Assembly (NCBI RefSeq): GCF_036924535.1
Contig: NZ_JAZHRT010000001.1
Coordinates: forward strand, 6,634,001 to 6,698,000
Length of the DNA stretch: 64,000 nt
Direction: 5' to 3'
DNA from: Bradyrhizobium sp. AZCC 2262
Lineage (GTDB): Bacteria; Pseudomonadota; Alphaproteobacteria; Rhizobiales; Xanthobacteraceae
The notes beneath the pieces were generated by a model, which searched no databases, was not told the origin of the DNA, and worked only from the letters and a program-made list of their open reading frames with translations. The first letter of the stretch is position 1, and each line of letters begins with the position of its first letter. A program made the translations under genes and the position numbers. Positions 44,074 to 53,454 of the stretch are shown in pieces.

Positions 44074-45459
44074 TCAGGCCGCCGGGTCGATCTCCCCGAA
44101 GCTGCGGAACGCCGCGCCAGGATGGCTCACTTTCAAGGCATCCTGACCATGAAGCTTCGTGCGAAGCGTACCCGGCGCATAATCCTTCTTATAGACGCCG
44201 CGGCGCTGCAGTTCGGGAACCACAAGATCGACAAAATCGATATAGGTTTCGGGCATCACGGCGTAACTGAGGTTGAACCCGTCCACACCGGTCTCCTCCC
44301 CCCAGGACTGCAACGCGTCGGCGATATCGGTCGGGGACCCGACGAGGAGCGGGCCACGGCCGCCGATCCCGTTGTGTTCGACAACCTCCTGCAACGTCCA
44401 GACACGCGTCGGATCCGCGCTGGTGAAGGAATCGATCATCGAATGGACCGCGTTGTCCTTCGTTTCGGCCAGAAGCGGAGCTCCCAACTCGAATTGGGAG
44501 AAATCGATGCCCGTCCATCCCGAGAACAGCGCAAGCGCTCCCTCAGGATCGACATAGGACCGATATTCGTCGAGTTTGGCATTCGCCTCTTCGCGCGTAC
44601 GCCCGACAATGACGGTCGCAAGCGAAAAGAAGATGATGTCGTGCGGATCGCGCCCGAACCGAACCGCGCGCTCCCGCATGTCGCGGACGGCCGGCCCGAT
44701 CGTCGCCTTGCTGGGACCGCTCAGCAACACGGCTTCCGCATGCTGCGCGGCGAAGTCTCGCCCGCGCTTCGATAATCCCGCCTGGAAAAGGAATGGCGTG
44801 CGCTGGGGCGAAGGCTCGGTCAGATGAATGGTGTCGAGCTGAAAGTATTCACCCTTGTGTCGCACACGTCGCACTTTGGTCGGATCGGCGAACACCCCGC
44901 TCGCCCGGTCGCGTATCACAGCCCCTTCCTGCCAGCTTCCTTCCCAGAGCTTATAGGTGGCTTCGAGAAATTCGTCGGCACGATCGTAGCGGGTATCATG
45001 GGGGAGTACACTGTCATGACCCAGTGCTTTGGCGCTGCTATCGGTGAAGCCGGTGACCACGTTCCAGCCGATTCTTCCTTTCGTGAGGTGGTCAAGCGAC
45101 GAAAAGCGTCGCGCGAGCACCGCGGGAATCTCATGAGATGTGCTCGCGGTGATGCCAAAGCCGAGATGCTTCGTGACGTGCGCCATGGCGGAGACCGCCA
45201 TCAACGGGTCATGTTTAGGCACCTGAGCGCCGCTGCGAATCGAGCTGTCGGCCGAACCGTGAAAGACGTCGTACACGCCGATGCCATCGGCGACGAACAG
45301 GGCGTCGAACTTGCCGCGCTCCAGAACCTTAGCGAGCTCGACCCAATAGTTGAGGTCCTTGTATTCGAGTGCGCGGTTGCGCGGATGTGCCCAAAGCCCG
45401 GGGGAGAGATGGACCGGACTGTTGCCGACAAATGCGTTCAAGCGGATATCTTTGGTCAT
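44074..45459 (-). CDS. FMN-dependent monooxygenase, NtaA/SnaA/DszA family
   Basis: The 461-residue flavin monooxygenase opens MTKDIRLNAFVGNSPVHLSP and has LERGKFDALFVADGIGVYDV, the core GRIGWNVVTGFTDSSAKALG, RTPFLFQAGLSKRGRDFAAQ and DGFNLSYAVMPETYIDFVDL. It is a close paralogue of the enzyme encoded at 52036, at the other end of the same operon. It needs FMNH2 from an unlinked reductase. It is the last gene of a 9.4 kb operon; the C-terminal region is intact despite the IS3 remnant 48 nt beyond the stop. Confidence 0.9.
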   Translation of the reverse strand: MTKDIRLNAFVGNSPVHLSPGLWAHPRNRALEYKDLNYWVELAKVLERGKFDALFVADGIGVYDVFHGSADSSIRSGAQVPKHDPLMAVSAMAHVTKHLGFGITASTSHEIPAVLARRFSSLDHLTKGRIGWNVVTGFTDSSAKALGHDSVLPHDTRYDRADEFLEATYKLWEGSWQEGAVIRDRASGVFADPTKVRRVRHKGEYFQLDTIHLTEPSPQRTPFLFQAGLSKRGRDFAAQHAEAVLLSGPSKATIGPAVRDMRERAVRFGRDPHDIIFFSLATVIVGRTREEANAKLDEYRSYVDPEGALALFSGWTGIDFSQFELGAPLLAETKDNAVHSMIDSFTSADPTRVWTLQEVVEHNGIGGRGPLLVGSPTDIADALQSWGEETGVDGFNLSYAVMPETYIDFVDLVVPELQRRGVYKKDYAPGTLRTKLHGQDALKVSHPGAAFRSFGEIDPAA

Positions 45460-45487
45460 GGACAGGTCCTGTATGAGGCAGCGGCGT

Positions 45488-46651
45488 TCAGCGTTGCAGT
45501 GTCGAGTCGAATACCTCGCCTAACGCCGCCTGCCCGAGAATCTGGGCCGTTCGATCGTGGCCGGCATGAATGACATGGGTTTCGAGATCGCGGATGTAGC
45601 GGCTCATCGGGTATTCATCGAACTGCGCCGTCGCTCCTGCTCCAAGGATGACCGCATGGGAGAGTTTGAAAGCCGCGTGCGCCGCGGCCGATTTGGCACT
45701 CATGGATATGAGCTCGGCCTCGACGACACTCTCGCTATTCCAGGCCGAGATCGCCTGATTGAACAGAGCACGCGCGGCGTCGAGTGCCACGCGCATCTCG
45801 CCAATCCGAAGCTGGGTGATCGCATCGCCGGCTCGCCCGCGCGCACGGATATGATCGAGATACCAGGTATAAAGGCCCTCGGTGGTGCCGAGATAGTTCG
45901 CAGCGAAGCCGAGATGGAAGCGCCCCTGCCAGCGCCCGCGGGGATAATCGCCCGGCGCGCCAAGCACGTGCAGGTCCGGAACGAACACGTCATCGAGCGT
46001 GACGACGGAACTACGCGCGGCGCGCATGCCGTTCGGGCGGTACCAATCGTCCGTGATGGTGACCCCCTTCATCGTCGGCTCGATCAGCAGCATCAGATGG
46101 TTCTGGAAGTGATCCTCGATGCCGTCGATCGCCACAAAGGTAACGATGAGGTCGGCATGCGGCCCGTTGGTCGCAAAGTTCTTGAGACCGTTGACGCGCC
46201 ACCCGCCGTCCACCCGGCGCACCTTGGTGTTGAACTTGTACATGTTCACGCGTCCCGGCTCGCTGCCTACCGTGGCGAGCAGGCTGAAGCGCGCGGCGAG
46301 CGGCCGGACAAAGCGCTCCACCTGCTCCGGCGTCGCCAACTCCTCCAACAGCCAGAAAGCGTGGTTGTGCACCTGAAAGCAATGACCGGTCGAGGCGTCG
46401 CCGTGGCAGATGGTCCGCAGCAATTGCAGGAACAGGGCCGGGTCCTCCCCTCTCAGACTGCCGCCAAGACCACCCCGGCCGCGCGTCACCGTCGTGTGCA
46501 GAAGCCCGAGGTCATGGATCTGGCGCAGGTTGTCGAGCGGCAATGTGCCGTCGCGCTCGTGAGCGGCGGCGCGCGTCCGAAACTCGGTCACGGTAAGATG
46601 ATCGAGATCTCGGACGACGTCGCTGGCAAGCACGATCTGCGGGTCGAGCAT
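45488..46651 (-). CDS. Acyl-CoA-dehydrogenase-fold flavoprotein (DszC/SfnB-like)
   Basis: The 387-residue protein has the acyl-CoA dehydrogenase fold: an N-terminal helical domain, a mid beta domain (LLATVGSEPGRVNMYKFNTK; WRVNGLKNFATNGPHADLIV) and a C-terminal helical bundle ending MSRYIRDLETHVIHAGHDRT. Lack of an obvious catalytic acyl-CoA base and the neighbourhood point to the DszC/SfnB branch of flavin monooxygenases, which act on sulfides, sulfoxides or sulfones. It lies between the transporter genes and the terminal FMN monooxygenase, with gaps of 21 and 28 nt. Confidence 0.87.
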   Translation of the reverse strand: MLDPQIVLASDVVRDLDHLTVTEFRTRAAAHERDGTLPLDNLRQIHDLGLLHTTVTRGRGGLGGSLRGEDPALFLQLLRTICHGDASTGHCFQVHNHAFWLLEELATPEQVERFVRPLAARFSLLATVGSEPGRVNMYKFNTKVRRVDGGWRVNGLKNFATNGPHADLIVTFVAIDGIEDHFQNHLMLLIEPTMKGVTITDDWYRPNGMRAARSSVVTLDDVFVPDLHVLGAPGDYPRGRWQGRFHLGFAANYLGTTEGLYTWYLDHIRARGRAGDAITQLRIGEMRVALDAARALFNQAISAWNSESVVEAELISMSAKSAAAHAAFKLSHAVILGAGATAQFDEYPMSRYIRDLETHVIHAGHDRTAQILGQAALGEVFDSTLQR

Positions 46652-46672
46652 GAAGTCCTCCGTGAAATCTCT

Positions 46673-47641
46673 TCAGGTCGTTGGGAAATGACAGGCGACG
46701 AAATGATCGTCTCCAAGACGACGCAGCGCCGGCATCTGCGACGTGCAGCATGCTTCGGCCCGCAAGCAGCGCGGATGGAACGGGCATCCGCCGGGCGGAT
46801 CGAGCGGCGACGGAATTTCGACGTCGTTCGTTTCGGGCGCAGCGCCTGCGGGTTCGACGGCGGCCATCAGCGCCTGCGTATAGGGATGCGCGGGACGGCC
46901 GATCACCGCGCGCTTCGTGCCGATTTCCATGAACCGGCCGAGGTAGAGCACGCCGATCTGCGTACTCATGTATGCCACGACCGCGAGGTCATGCGAAATG
47001 AGCAGATAGGTCAGGTGGTGGCGCTTCTGCAGATCCTTGAGCAGGTTGAGCACCTGCGCCTGGATCGATACGTCCAGTGCCGAGACCGGCTCATCCAGCA
47101 GAACGAGGCGTGGGTCGAGCGAAAGCGCGCGGGCAACGGCCACCCGCTGACGCTGGCCACCGGACAATTCATGCGGCAGACGGTCGGCAAATTCCGTCGG
47201 CAATCCCACCTGTTCGAGCAGGTCCGCCACGCGTTGCGCGTAGGCTCCCTCGCCGTCCAGCGGGGCCTGGATACGAATCGGCTCGTCGACAATACGGCCG
47301 ATGCGCATGGTGGGATCGAGCGCGCCATAGGGATCCTGCAGCACAGCCTGCAGGAAGCGATGGCGCCACGCGTTCGCGGCATCCGACGCACGGCGGCCGA
47401 AGGCATGGCCGGCAATGCGAATTTCACCTCCGCTCACGTCTTCCGCGCCCATGATGAGTTTGGCGATGGTGGTCTTGCCGGAGCCGGACTCACCCACCAG
47501 GCCGAACGTGCCCCCGGTCTCGACGGTGAAGGAGACTCCGGTCACCGCCGCGAGAGTGCGCGACCGGGAGAACAGGCCCGAGCGCACGGAGTATGTCTTG
47601 GAGATGTCCGAGACTTCGAGAAGACGCGTTGCCGTGTTCAT
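46673..47641 (-). CDS. Dipeptide/oligopeptide-type ABC ATPase (DppF/OppF-like)
   Basis: The 322-residue ATPase has Walker A GESGSGKTT near residue 52, signature LSGGQRQRVAVARALS, Walker B LVLLDEPVSALD and the C-terminal oligopeptide-permease domain with the conserved cysteine segment GGCPFHPRCLRAEACC. It pairs with the DppD-like ATPase, whose stop it overlaps by 4 nt. Fifth gene after the binding protein-permease-permease-DppD set; it energises uptake of a peptide-like solute. Confidence 0.92.
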   Translation of the reverse strand: MNTATRLLEVSDISKTYSVRSGLFSRSRTLAAVTGVSFTVETGGTFGLVGESGSGKTTIAKLIMGAEDVSGGEIRIAGHAFGRRASDAANAWRHRFLQAVLQDPYGALDPTMRIGRIVDEPIRIQAPLDGEGAYAQRVADLLEQVGLPTEFADRLPHELSGGQRQRVAVARALSLDPRLVLLDEPVSALDVSIQAQVLNLLKDLQKRHHLTYLLISHDLAVVAYMSTQIGVLYLGRFMEIGTKRAVIGRPAHPYTQALMAAVEPAGAAPETNDVEIPSPLDPPGGCPFHPRCLRAEACCTSQMPALRRLGDDHFVACHFPTT

Positions 47642-48630
47642 GCCGCTGCCTCAACCACGCCGTCCGGTAGCCAGCATGCCGCCGAGCGCCCTCCCTCAAA
47701 TTCGCGGGTCTGGGGTGCCTGCACGGTGCAGAGCTGAGAGGCCCTGGGGCAGCGCGGTGCAAACGCGCAGCCCTCGACGACCTCTCCCGGCCGCGGTGGA
47801 TGGCCGGGGATGACGGCAAGTCGCTGCTCGTCCAGCGATATGCGGGGCACCGCGGCGATCAATCCGGCCGTGTAAGGATGCGCCGGACGCGCAAACACAT
47901 CGGCCATCGGCCCTTGCTCGATCACACGGCCCGCATACATCACCGCGATTTCGTCGCAAAACCTCGCCACCGCATGCAGATCGTGGGTGACGAGGATCGC
48001 GGCGGTGCCGCGGCTATGCTGGATGTCGCGCAAGAGCTGGAGAATCTGGGTGCGGCTCGTTACGTCAAGCGCAGTGGTCGGCTCGTCAGCGATCAACAAA
48101 TCCGGGTCACAGCCGATATTGATGGCGACCGAAATGCGCTGACGCATTCCGCCTGAAAACTGATGCGGATAGGCTTGGATCCGCCGGTCTGCGGCGGGAA
48201 TGCGCACCTGTCGCATGATCTCGGCGGCGCGGCGCCAACGCTCGCTGCGCGAGGCAATCCTGTGATGATACTTGAAGACTTCCGCAATCTGGTCGCCGAT
48301 GCGGAACAGGGGGTTGAGTGAGGTCATGTGATCCTGCAGGATGATCCCGATCCCGCGGCCACGATAGCGCGCGATCTCCTTCCGCGACTTCAAGGCAAGG
48401 TTCTCACCCTTGAACCAGATCGCCCCCGAGACAATGCGCGCGGCGACCGGCAACAGACCAAGCAGCGAGAGACACATCATGCTCTTGCCTGACCCCGATT
48501 CCCCGACGATACCGAGGGTACGCCCCGCCCTCACGGTAAGGCTCGCATCGTCGACCACGCGCGCGGCCCCGGTCGGGGTCGCCACCTCGATGGTGAGGCG
48601 TTCCAGGCACAGGATTTCGTCGCCGGCCAT
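47638..48630 (-). CDS. Dipeptide/oligopeptide-type ABC ATPase (DppD/OppD-like)
   Basis: The 330-residue ATPase starts at the ATG at 48630 (MAGDEILCLE), which overlaps the permease stop as TAATG. It has Walker A GESGSGKSM, signature [16 protein letters not shown], Walker [13 protein letters not shown] and the terminal Cys segment [16 protein letters not shown] longer frame on this strand continues into the permease gene out of register and is not real. It is the partner of the DppF-like protein. Confidence 0.92.
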   Translation of the reverse strand: MAGDEILCLERLTIEVATPTGAARVVDDASLTVRAGRTLGIVGESGSGKSMMCLSLLGLLPVAARIVSGAIWFKGENLALKSRKEIARYRGRGIGIILQDHMTSLNPLFRIGDQIAEVFKYHHRIASRSERWRRAAEIMRQVRIPAADRRIQAYPHQFSGGMRQRISVAINIGCDPDLLIADEPTTALDVTSRTQILQLLRDIQHSRGTAAILVTHDLHAVARFCDEIAVMYAGRVIEQGPMADVFARPAHPYTAGLIAAVPRISLDEQRLAVIPGHPPRPGEVVEGCAFAPRCPRASQLCTVQAPQTREFEGGRSAACWLPDGVVEAAA

Positions 48631-49493
48631 TACAACCCCCGCTTCGAACCGCGGGCCCGCTCGCTCAGCGTATCCCCCAGCGCGTTGAAGGCGAGCACCG
48701 TCAGCAGCAATACGGCGCCCGGGAACAGCGATATCCACCACGCCCGCTCCAGATAGCCGCGACCGTCCGCGATCATCGTGCCCCAGGACGGATCCGGTGG
48801 CCGGATGCCGAGGCCGAGAAAACTCAGTGTCGCCTCCAGGATGATGATCAGGCCGACATCGAGCGTCAGCAGCACGATCAGCGTCGCGCGCGCATTGGGC
48901 AGGATGTGCCGAAACACGATCCACCACGCTGAAGCGCCTGAAATCCTCGCCAGCAGGACGAAGTCGCGGTGCTTGAGGCTGAGCGCCTCCGCGCGGATCA
49001 CCCGTGCGAAGCGGGCCCAATTGGCCAGGGTGATGACGATGATGATGTTTGTCGTGTTCGGCCCGATCGCGCCCACCAGCACCATGGCCAGGATGACCGG
49101 CGGCAGCGCATACTGAATTTCGGCAAGGCGCATGGTGGCCTCGTCAAGCCAGGCGCCGCGATAGCCCGCGATCAGACCGAGCAACGCGCCGCCCAATCCC
49201 GCGAGCAGAACGGCGCAAGACGCGATGAACAGGGAAATGCGTCCGCCCTGAATGACGCGGCTCAGCACGTCGCGGCCAAGCTGGTCGGTACCCCACCAAT
49301 GGTCGGCGGACGGCGCCTTCAGCGCATTGGCGAGATCGACGGCGTTGGGATCGTAAGGAACGATCAGTGGCGCAAGGATAGCCGCGCCCAACACCAGCAC
49401 GATGATGGCGACCGCCTGATACATATAAACGGCTTGCGCGAGGCGCCAGCGATTGCGCGGCGCGGCCGTGGCCATGCTCAATTCAACGGCCAT
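48630..49493 (-). CDS. Dipeptide/oligopeptide-type ABC permease (DppC-like)
   Basis: The 287-residue inner-membrane permease has the DppC/OppC pattern: an N-terminal helix (AIIVLVLGAAILAPLIVPYD), then HWWGTDQLGRDVLSRVIQGG, the EAA loop RISGASAWWIVFRHILPNAR, and ATLSFLGLGIRPPDPSWGTM. Its ATG overlaps the DppB-like gene by 11 nt and its stop overlaps the DppD-like start, so translation is coupled. Confidence 0.92.
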   Translation of the reverse strand: MAVELSMATAAPRNRWRLAQAVYMYQAVAIIVLVLGAAILAPLIVPYDPNAVDLANALKAPSADHWWGTDQLGRDVLSRVIQGGRISLFIASCAVLLAGLGGALLGLIAGYRGAWLDEATMRLAEIQYALPPVILAMVLVGAIGPNTTNIIIVITLANWARFARVIRAEALSLKHRDFVLLARISGASAWWIVFRHILPNARATLIVLLTLDVGLIIILEATLSFLGLGIRPPDPSWGTMIADGRGYLERAWWISLFPGAVLLLTVLAFNALGDTLSERARGSKRGL

Positions 49494-50403
49494 AGCGGAT
49501 CCTCGGATCCAGCACGGCGTAGAGCATATCCACCGCGAGGTTGATGCCGATCAAGAGGATCACCGATACAACGACTGCAGCCTGGACCACCGTGTAGTCG
49601 AGCTGCGAAACCGACTCGACGATGAGGCTGCCAAGGCCGGGCCAGGCAAACACCGCCTCGATCGACACCGCTCCGCCGAGCAGGATCCCGAACTGGGAGG
49701 CCGCAAAGGTGATGATCGGCAGGGCCGCATTCTTCAAGGCATGCTTGAGCAGGACCACATGCTCCGGCAGACCCTTGGCCCGCGCCATCTTGACGTATTC
49801 CGACCCGAGCGCCTCGATCAGATTCACCTGAGTGAGGCGCATGAGCCCCGCGGCCGAATACCAGCCAAGCGCCAGCGTCGGGAGAACCAGATGCGCCAGC
49901 TTTCCGTAGCCGCTGGTCGGGAGCCAGCGCAGTTCCACGGAAAAGAGGCGAATGAACAGCAGCGCAAACAAGAACGGCGGCGCCGCCTGGCCGATAACGG
50001 CAAACAGCCGTGCGGCATAATCGACGAACCCGCCGCGCCACACCGCAGAAACGATACCGAACGAAACTCCGACAATCGCCGCGAAGCTCAAGGCCGCTCC
50101 GGTGAGGATTAGACTCGGACCGAGCCGAATGAGAACGACCTGGAGAGCCGGCGCGGAGAACCGGAACGAACGGCCAAAATCGCCCTGCGCAAGACCGAGC
50201 AGAAAGCGGACATACTGCACCGGAACAGGATCAGACAGCCCGAGCTGCTGGCGAAACAGCTCGCGATCGGCTTCGCTGGCTTCAGGAGGCAGCATCAAAT
50301 GCGCGGGATCGCCGACCAAGCGTACCAACAGGAAGATGATCATGGTCATCACGAGCAGTGTCAGCAGCCCCGCACCCAGGCGACGCACCACGTAACTAGC
50401 CAT
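49483..50403 (-). CDS. Dipeptide/oligopeptide-type ABC permease (DppB-like)
   Basis: From the ATG at 50403 (MASYVVRRLGAG) this is a 306-residue DppB/OppB-type permease with MTMIIFLLVRLVGDPAHLML at the first helix, FGRSFRFSAPALQVVLIRLG, the EAA loop AKGLPEHVVLLKHALKNAAL and the end MLYAVLDPRIRYGR. It lies 57 nt after the binding-protein gene and overlaps the DppC-like gene. Confidence 0.92.
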   Translation of the reverse strand: MASYVVRRLGAGLLTLLVMTMIIFLLVRLVGDPAHLMLPPEASEADRELFRQQLGLSDPVPVQYVRFLLGLAQGDFGRSFRFSAPALQVVLIRLGPSLILTGAALSFAAIVGVSFGIVSAVWRGGFVDYAARLFAVIGQAAPPFLFALLFIRLFSVELRWLPTSGYGKLAHLVLPTLALGWYSAAGLMRLTQVNLIEALGSEYVKMARAKGLPEHVVLLKHALKNAALPIITFAASQFGILLGGAVSIEAVFAWPGLGSLIVESVSQLDYTVVQAAVVVSVILLIGINLAVDMLYAVLDPRIRYGR

Positions 50404-50460
50404 GGTCACCACCCAAGCCGGATGAGATCCACACGGCCGGAGCCGCCACGCCAGGCTCCC

Positions 50461-51999
50461 TCACCTCCACCCCACTTGACGGAAATTGAGGAAGCCGGAG
50501 CCGATCTGGACCTCCCAGTCGAGACTCTGCTTCTTGGCGAAGACATAGTAGAGCTCGGAAATGAAGAACCCTGCCGCGTCGTCGTGCAGCACCTTGCCGA
50601 CCTTCTTGAAGATCTCGTTCCGCTGCCGATTGTCCGCGGTCCGGTTCACTTCGGCGATCAGTTCCTCCACCTCCGGATTGTAATAGTCGGACCAGGTCCC
50701 TTCCTTGGTGAAAGAGCCGGCGACGGGATGAATCGGATCGTAGATGGCATTGGTGAATTGCGTCACCGACAGCGGCCCCGAGGAATGCGTATTGTTGAGG
50801 CGCGTCCAGGCCGCGTAAGCGATCCGGTCCACCTCCAGTTTGACCCCCACCTGTCCCCAGTAGGCGGCGATGGCCTCTGCCAGTTCCTTGGGCTGATCTG
50901 TCGCGCTGTAGAGCTTGGTCGTGAAGCCGTTCGGATAACCGGCCCTTGCCAGCAGCTCCTTCGCTTTCTTGGGATCGTACGGATAGGGCCGTGCACTGGC
51001 ATCCCCGCCATACGGATAATATTTGGAAATGAAATTGGGCACTGGCTCGCCAACACCGTGCAGCACGCCTTTGATGATCGCGTTCACATCAAGTGCGTAA
51101 CTGAGCGCCTGGCGCACATCACGTTTGGCGAACGGAGAATCCGGCTGGTTGGTGTAGGTGCGGACATAGAGCGGCGAGGCCACCGGATTGGCGATGACGT
51201 CGAGGCCCTTTTCCTTCTTCAGCCGGTCATAGTCCGGCAGCGGCACGACCACGGCGAGGTCCACTTCGCCGGTGAGGATGGCGTTCACGCGGCTCGACGG
51301 CTCTGGAATGATCTTGAAGATGATGGTCTTGATCTTCGGCTTCTCGCCCCAATAGTCCTCGAAACGCTCCAGCACGAGATCGCCGCCGATTGCGTACGTT
51401 TTGAGCTTGTAGGGGCCGGCCGACACCGGTGCCTGAGCGAACGCCTCCGCGTTGGGCAGGCTCGCGAGATAGTCGGCGGGAACGATGTAGAGATAGCCTG
51501 CGACCTTGTTGGCGAACGCCCCATCGGGCACTTTCAGCCGAAAGCGCACGGTGTAGGCATCGGGTGTTTCGACTGCATCGACCACCGGAGCAAAGAATGG
51601 ACGGCGCGTGCTTTTGTTTTCCGGCTTCAGGATGTGATCTACCGATGCCTTGACGTCCTTCGCGGTCAGCTCGGCGCCGTTATGAAACTTCACGCCCTTG
51701 CGTAGCCTGTAAGTGAAGATCTGGGCGTCCTCGGAGATATCGACGCCGGTGGCAATCCGCGGCACGAGATTGCCCTTCTGATCGAAGCCATAGAGCGTGT
51801 CGTAGATCTGCCATCCATAGCGCAGGGAATCGCCGCTGACCGCCACGAGAGCGTCGAGATTGTTGAACTCCTTCTCGAGCGCCACGACCAGCGTCTCACG
51901 ATCCACCGCCGGCGTGTCGGGCGCCGCATGAGCAGCGGTCGTGCAAATTGCACCGAGAACTGCAAGTACGCGCAGCAAGCGAGACTTCGACATCAACAT
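50461..51999 (-). CDS. Dipeptide-type (SBP family 5) ABC substrate-binding protein
   Basis: From the ATG at 51999, behind a GGGGACAATTG context, the 512-residue periplasmic protein has a Sec signal (LLRVLAVLGAICTTAAHA) and SBP family 5 motifs: ETLVVALEKEFNNLDALVAV, YRLRKGVKFHNGAELTAKDV, VSAGPYKLKTYAIGGDLVLE and a DVRQALSYALDVNAIIKGVL helix. It feeds the DppBCDF-like system downstream. The family carries peptides, nickel, glutathione and opine-like compounds; linkage to sulfur monooxygenases suggests a sulfur-containing solute. Confidence 0.92.
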   Translation of the reverse strand: MLMSKSRLLRVLAVLGAICTTAAHAAPDTPAVDRETLVVALEKEFNNLDALVAVSGDSLRYGWQIYDTLYGFDQKGNLVPRIATGVDISEDAQIFTYRLRKGVKFHNGAELTAKDVKASVDHILKPENKSTRRPFFAPVVDAVETPDAYTVRFRLKVPDGAFANKVAGYLYIVPADYLASLPNAEAFAQAPVSAGPYKLKTYAIGGDLVLERFEDYWGEKPKIKTIIFKIIPEPSSRVNAILTGEVDLAVVVPLPDYDRLKKEKGLDVIANPVASPLYVRTYTNQPDSPFAKRDVRQALSYALDVNAIIKGVLHGVGEPVPNFISKYYPYGGDASARPYPYDPKKAKELLARAGYPNGFTTKLYSATDQPKELAEAIAAYWGQVGVKLEVDRIAYAAWTRLNNTHSSGPLSVTQFTNAIYDPIHPVAGSFTKEGTWSDYYNPEVEELIAEVNRTADNRQRNEIFKKVGKVLHDDAAGFFISELYYVFAKKQSLDWEVQIGSGFLNFRQVGWR

Positions 52000-52035
52000 C
52001 AATTGTCCCCAAATTCTAAATGGCCGCGCATCGGG

Positions 52036-53454
52036 TCATGCCCCTACGCCGCGATGACGGCTGGTCAGCCGGACCTTATCGTTCGCTGGCGGACGCAACG
52101 CAGCGGCCGGATGGCTCTCCGGCAGCCGGCTGCGACTAGGTCCGTAAAGTTTCTCGCGCAAAGTACCGGGCGCGTATTCGCGCTTGAACCGTCCGCGACG
52201 CTGAAGCTCGGGCACGACGTAGGTCCCGAAATCTTCGAAGCCGCCCGGTGTCACCGCGTAACTGAGATTGAGTCCGTCCACGTCGGTCGCATCGACCCAA
52301 GCCTCGATCTGGTCGGCCACCTGCTCGGGCGAGCCCAGGAAGACCGGCCCGCGTCCACCGATCGCGTTGTGCTCGGCCAGTTCGCGCACCGTCCAGACCC
52401 GATCGGGATCGGCGATGCTGAAAGCCTCCAGTGCGGAAACGAGACCTTGAGCGCGATCGTCGAAACGAATCGGTGCATCGAGATCGTGTTTGGAGAAGTC
52501 GATGCCGGTCCAGCCTGAGAACAGGATCAGCGCCGCTCGCGGATTGATGTAGCGGCGATAGTCGGCAAGCTTCGCGCGCGCCTCCTCCTCCGTGCCGCCG
52601 ACGATCACCGTCGCCATCGAGAAGAACAGCAGTTCGCGGGGATCGCGGCCGGCTTCGGCTGCGCGGCGGCGGGTATCGGCAACCACGGGGCCGATGACCT
52701 GCGGAGTGGGCCCGCTGACAAAGATGCATTCCGCATGCGCGGCGGCGAACGTGCGCCCGCGGGCCGACGCACCCGCCTGAAACAGCACCGGCGTACGCTG
52801 CGGTGAGGGTTCCGCCAAATGGATCGCATCGACCTGGAAATATTGTCCCTTGTGGACGATCCGGCGCACCTTGCCCGGATCGGCAAAGACACGGTGCTTG
52901 CGGTCGCGCCGCACCGCGTCATCATCCCAGCTTGCCTCCCACAAGGCATAGGTCGCACGGAGATACTCATCCGCGATGTCGTAGCGCTGATCGTGCGGCG
53001 TGAGCGACGTCTGCCCGACCGCCTTCGATCCGGAGACCGTGTGTCCGGTGACGATGTTCCAGCCGATCCGCCCCTTCGTCAGATGGTCGAGCGTGCTCAT
53101 GCGGCGCGCGAACGGATAAGGCGGTTCATAGAGCGCGTTGCTGGTGATGCCGAAGCCGAGATGTTCGGTGACAAGCGCCATCGCTGAAACACTGACGATG
53201 GGATCGAGCTTTGGAACTTGTGCACCGACCGACAAAGCCGCGTCGTAGGAGCCGCCGAACACATCGTTGCTCGCCATGCTGTCGGCGATGAAGAGCGCAT
53301 CGAATTTGCCGCGCTCGAGGATTTGCGCGAGGTCGGTCCAGTATTCCAGCGTGGTGTAGTCCAGCGAACGGTCGTTGGGATGGCGCCAGAGGCCCGGTGA
53401 ATGATGCACCGGACTCTGCATCGCGAACGCGTTGACGCGGATCTCTTTCGACAT
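52036..53454 (-). CDS. FMN-dependent monooxygenase, NtaA/SnaA/DszA family
   Basis: The 472-residue enzyme begins MSKEIRVNAFAMQSPVHHSP and shows LERGKFDALFIADSMASNDV, GRIGWNIVTGHTVSGSKAVG, VLFQAGASARGRTFAAAHAE and DGLNLSYAVTPGGFEDFGTY. It is a near paralogue of the protein encoded at 44074. It is the first gene of the minus-strand operon, 36 nt before the binding-protein gene. The C-terminal ~40 residues are Arg/Pro-rich and extend beyond the paralogue. Confidence 0.9.
   Translation of the reverse strand: MSKEIRVNAFAMQSPVHHSPGLWRHPNDRSLDYTTLEYWTDLAQILERGKFDALFIADSMASNDVFGGSYDAALSVGAQVPKLDPIVSVSAMALVTEHLGFGITSNALYEPPYPFARRMSTLDHLTKGRIGWNIVTGHTVSGSKAVGQTSLTPHDQRYDIADEYLRATYALWEASWDDDAVRRDRKHRVFADPGKVRRIVHKGQYFQVDAIHLAEPSPQRTPVLFQAGASARGRTFAAAHAECIFVSGPTPQVIGPVVADTRRRAAEAGRDPRELLFFSMATVIVGGTEEEARAKLADYRRYINPRAALILFSGWTGIDFSKHDLDAPIRFDDRAQGLVSALEAFSIADPDRVWTVRELAEHNAIGGRGPVFLGSPEQVADQIEAWVDATDVDGLNLSYAVTPGGFEDFGTYVVPELQRRGRFKREYAPGTLREKLYGPSRSRLPESHPAAALRPPANDKVRLTSRHRGVGA

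Noticed and set aside
45557..47737. A 726-codon plus-strand open frame
   Set aside because: It is antisense to the DszC/SfnB-like and DppF-like genes, is rich in His/Arg/Gln as antisense frames are, and shows no domain.
47638..49020. Upstream extension of the DppD-like ATPase frame
   Set aside because: The extra residues overlap the DppC-like gene in another frame; the ATG at 48630 forms a TAATG overlap and gives normal family length.
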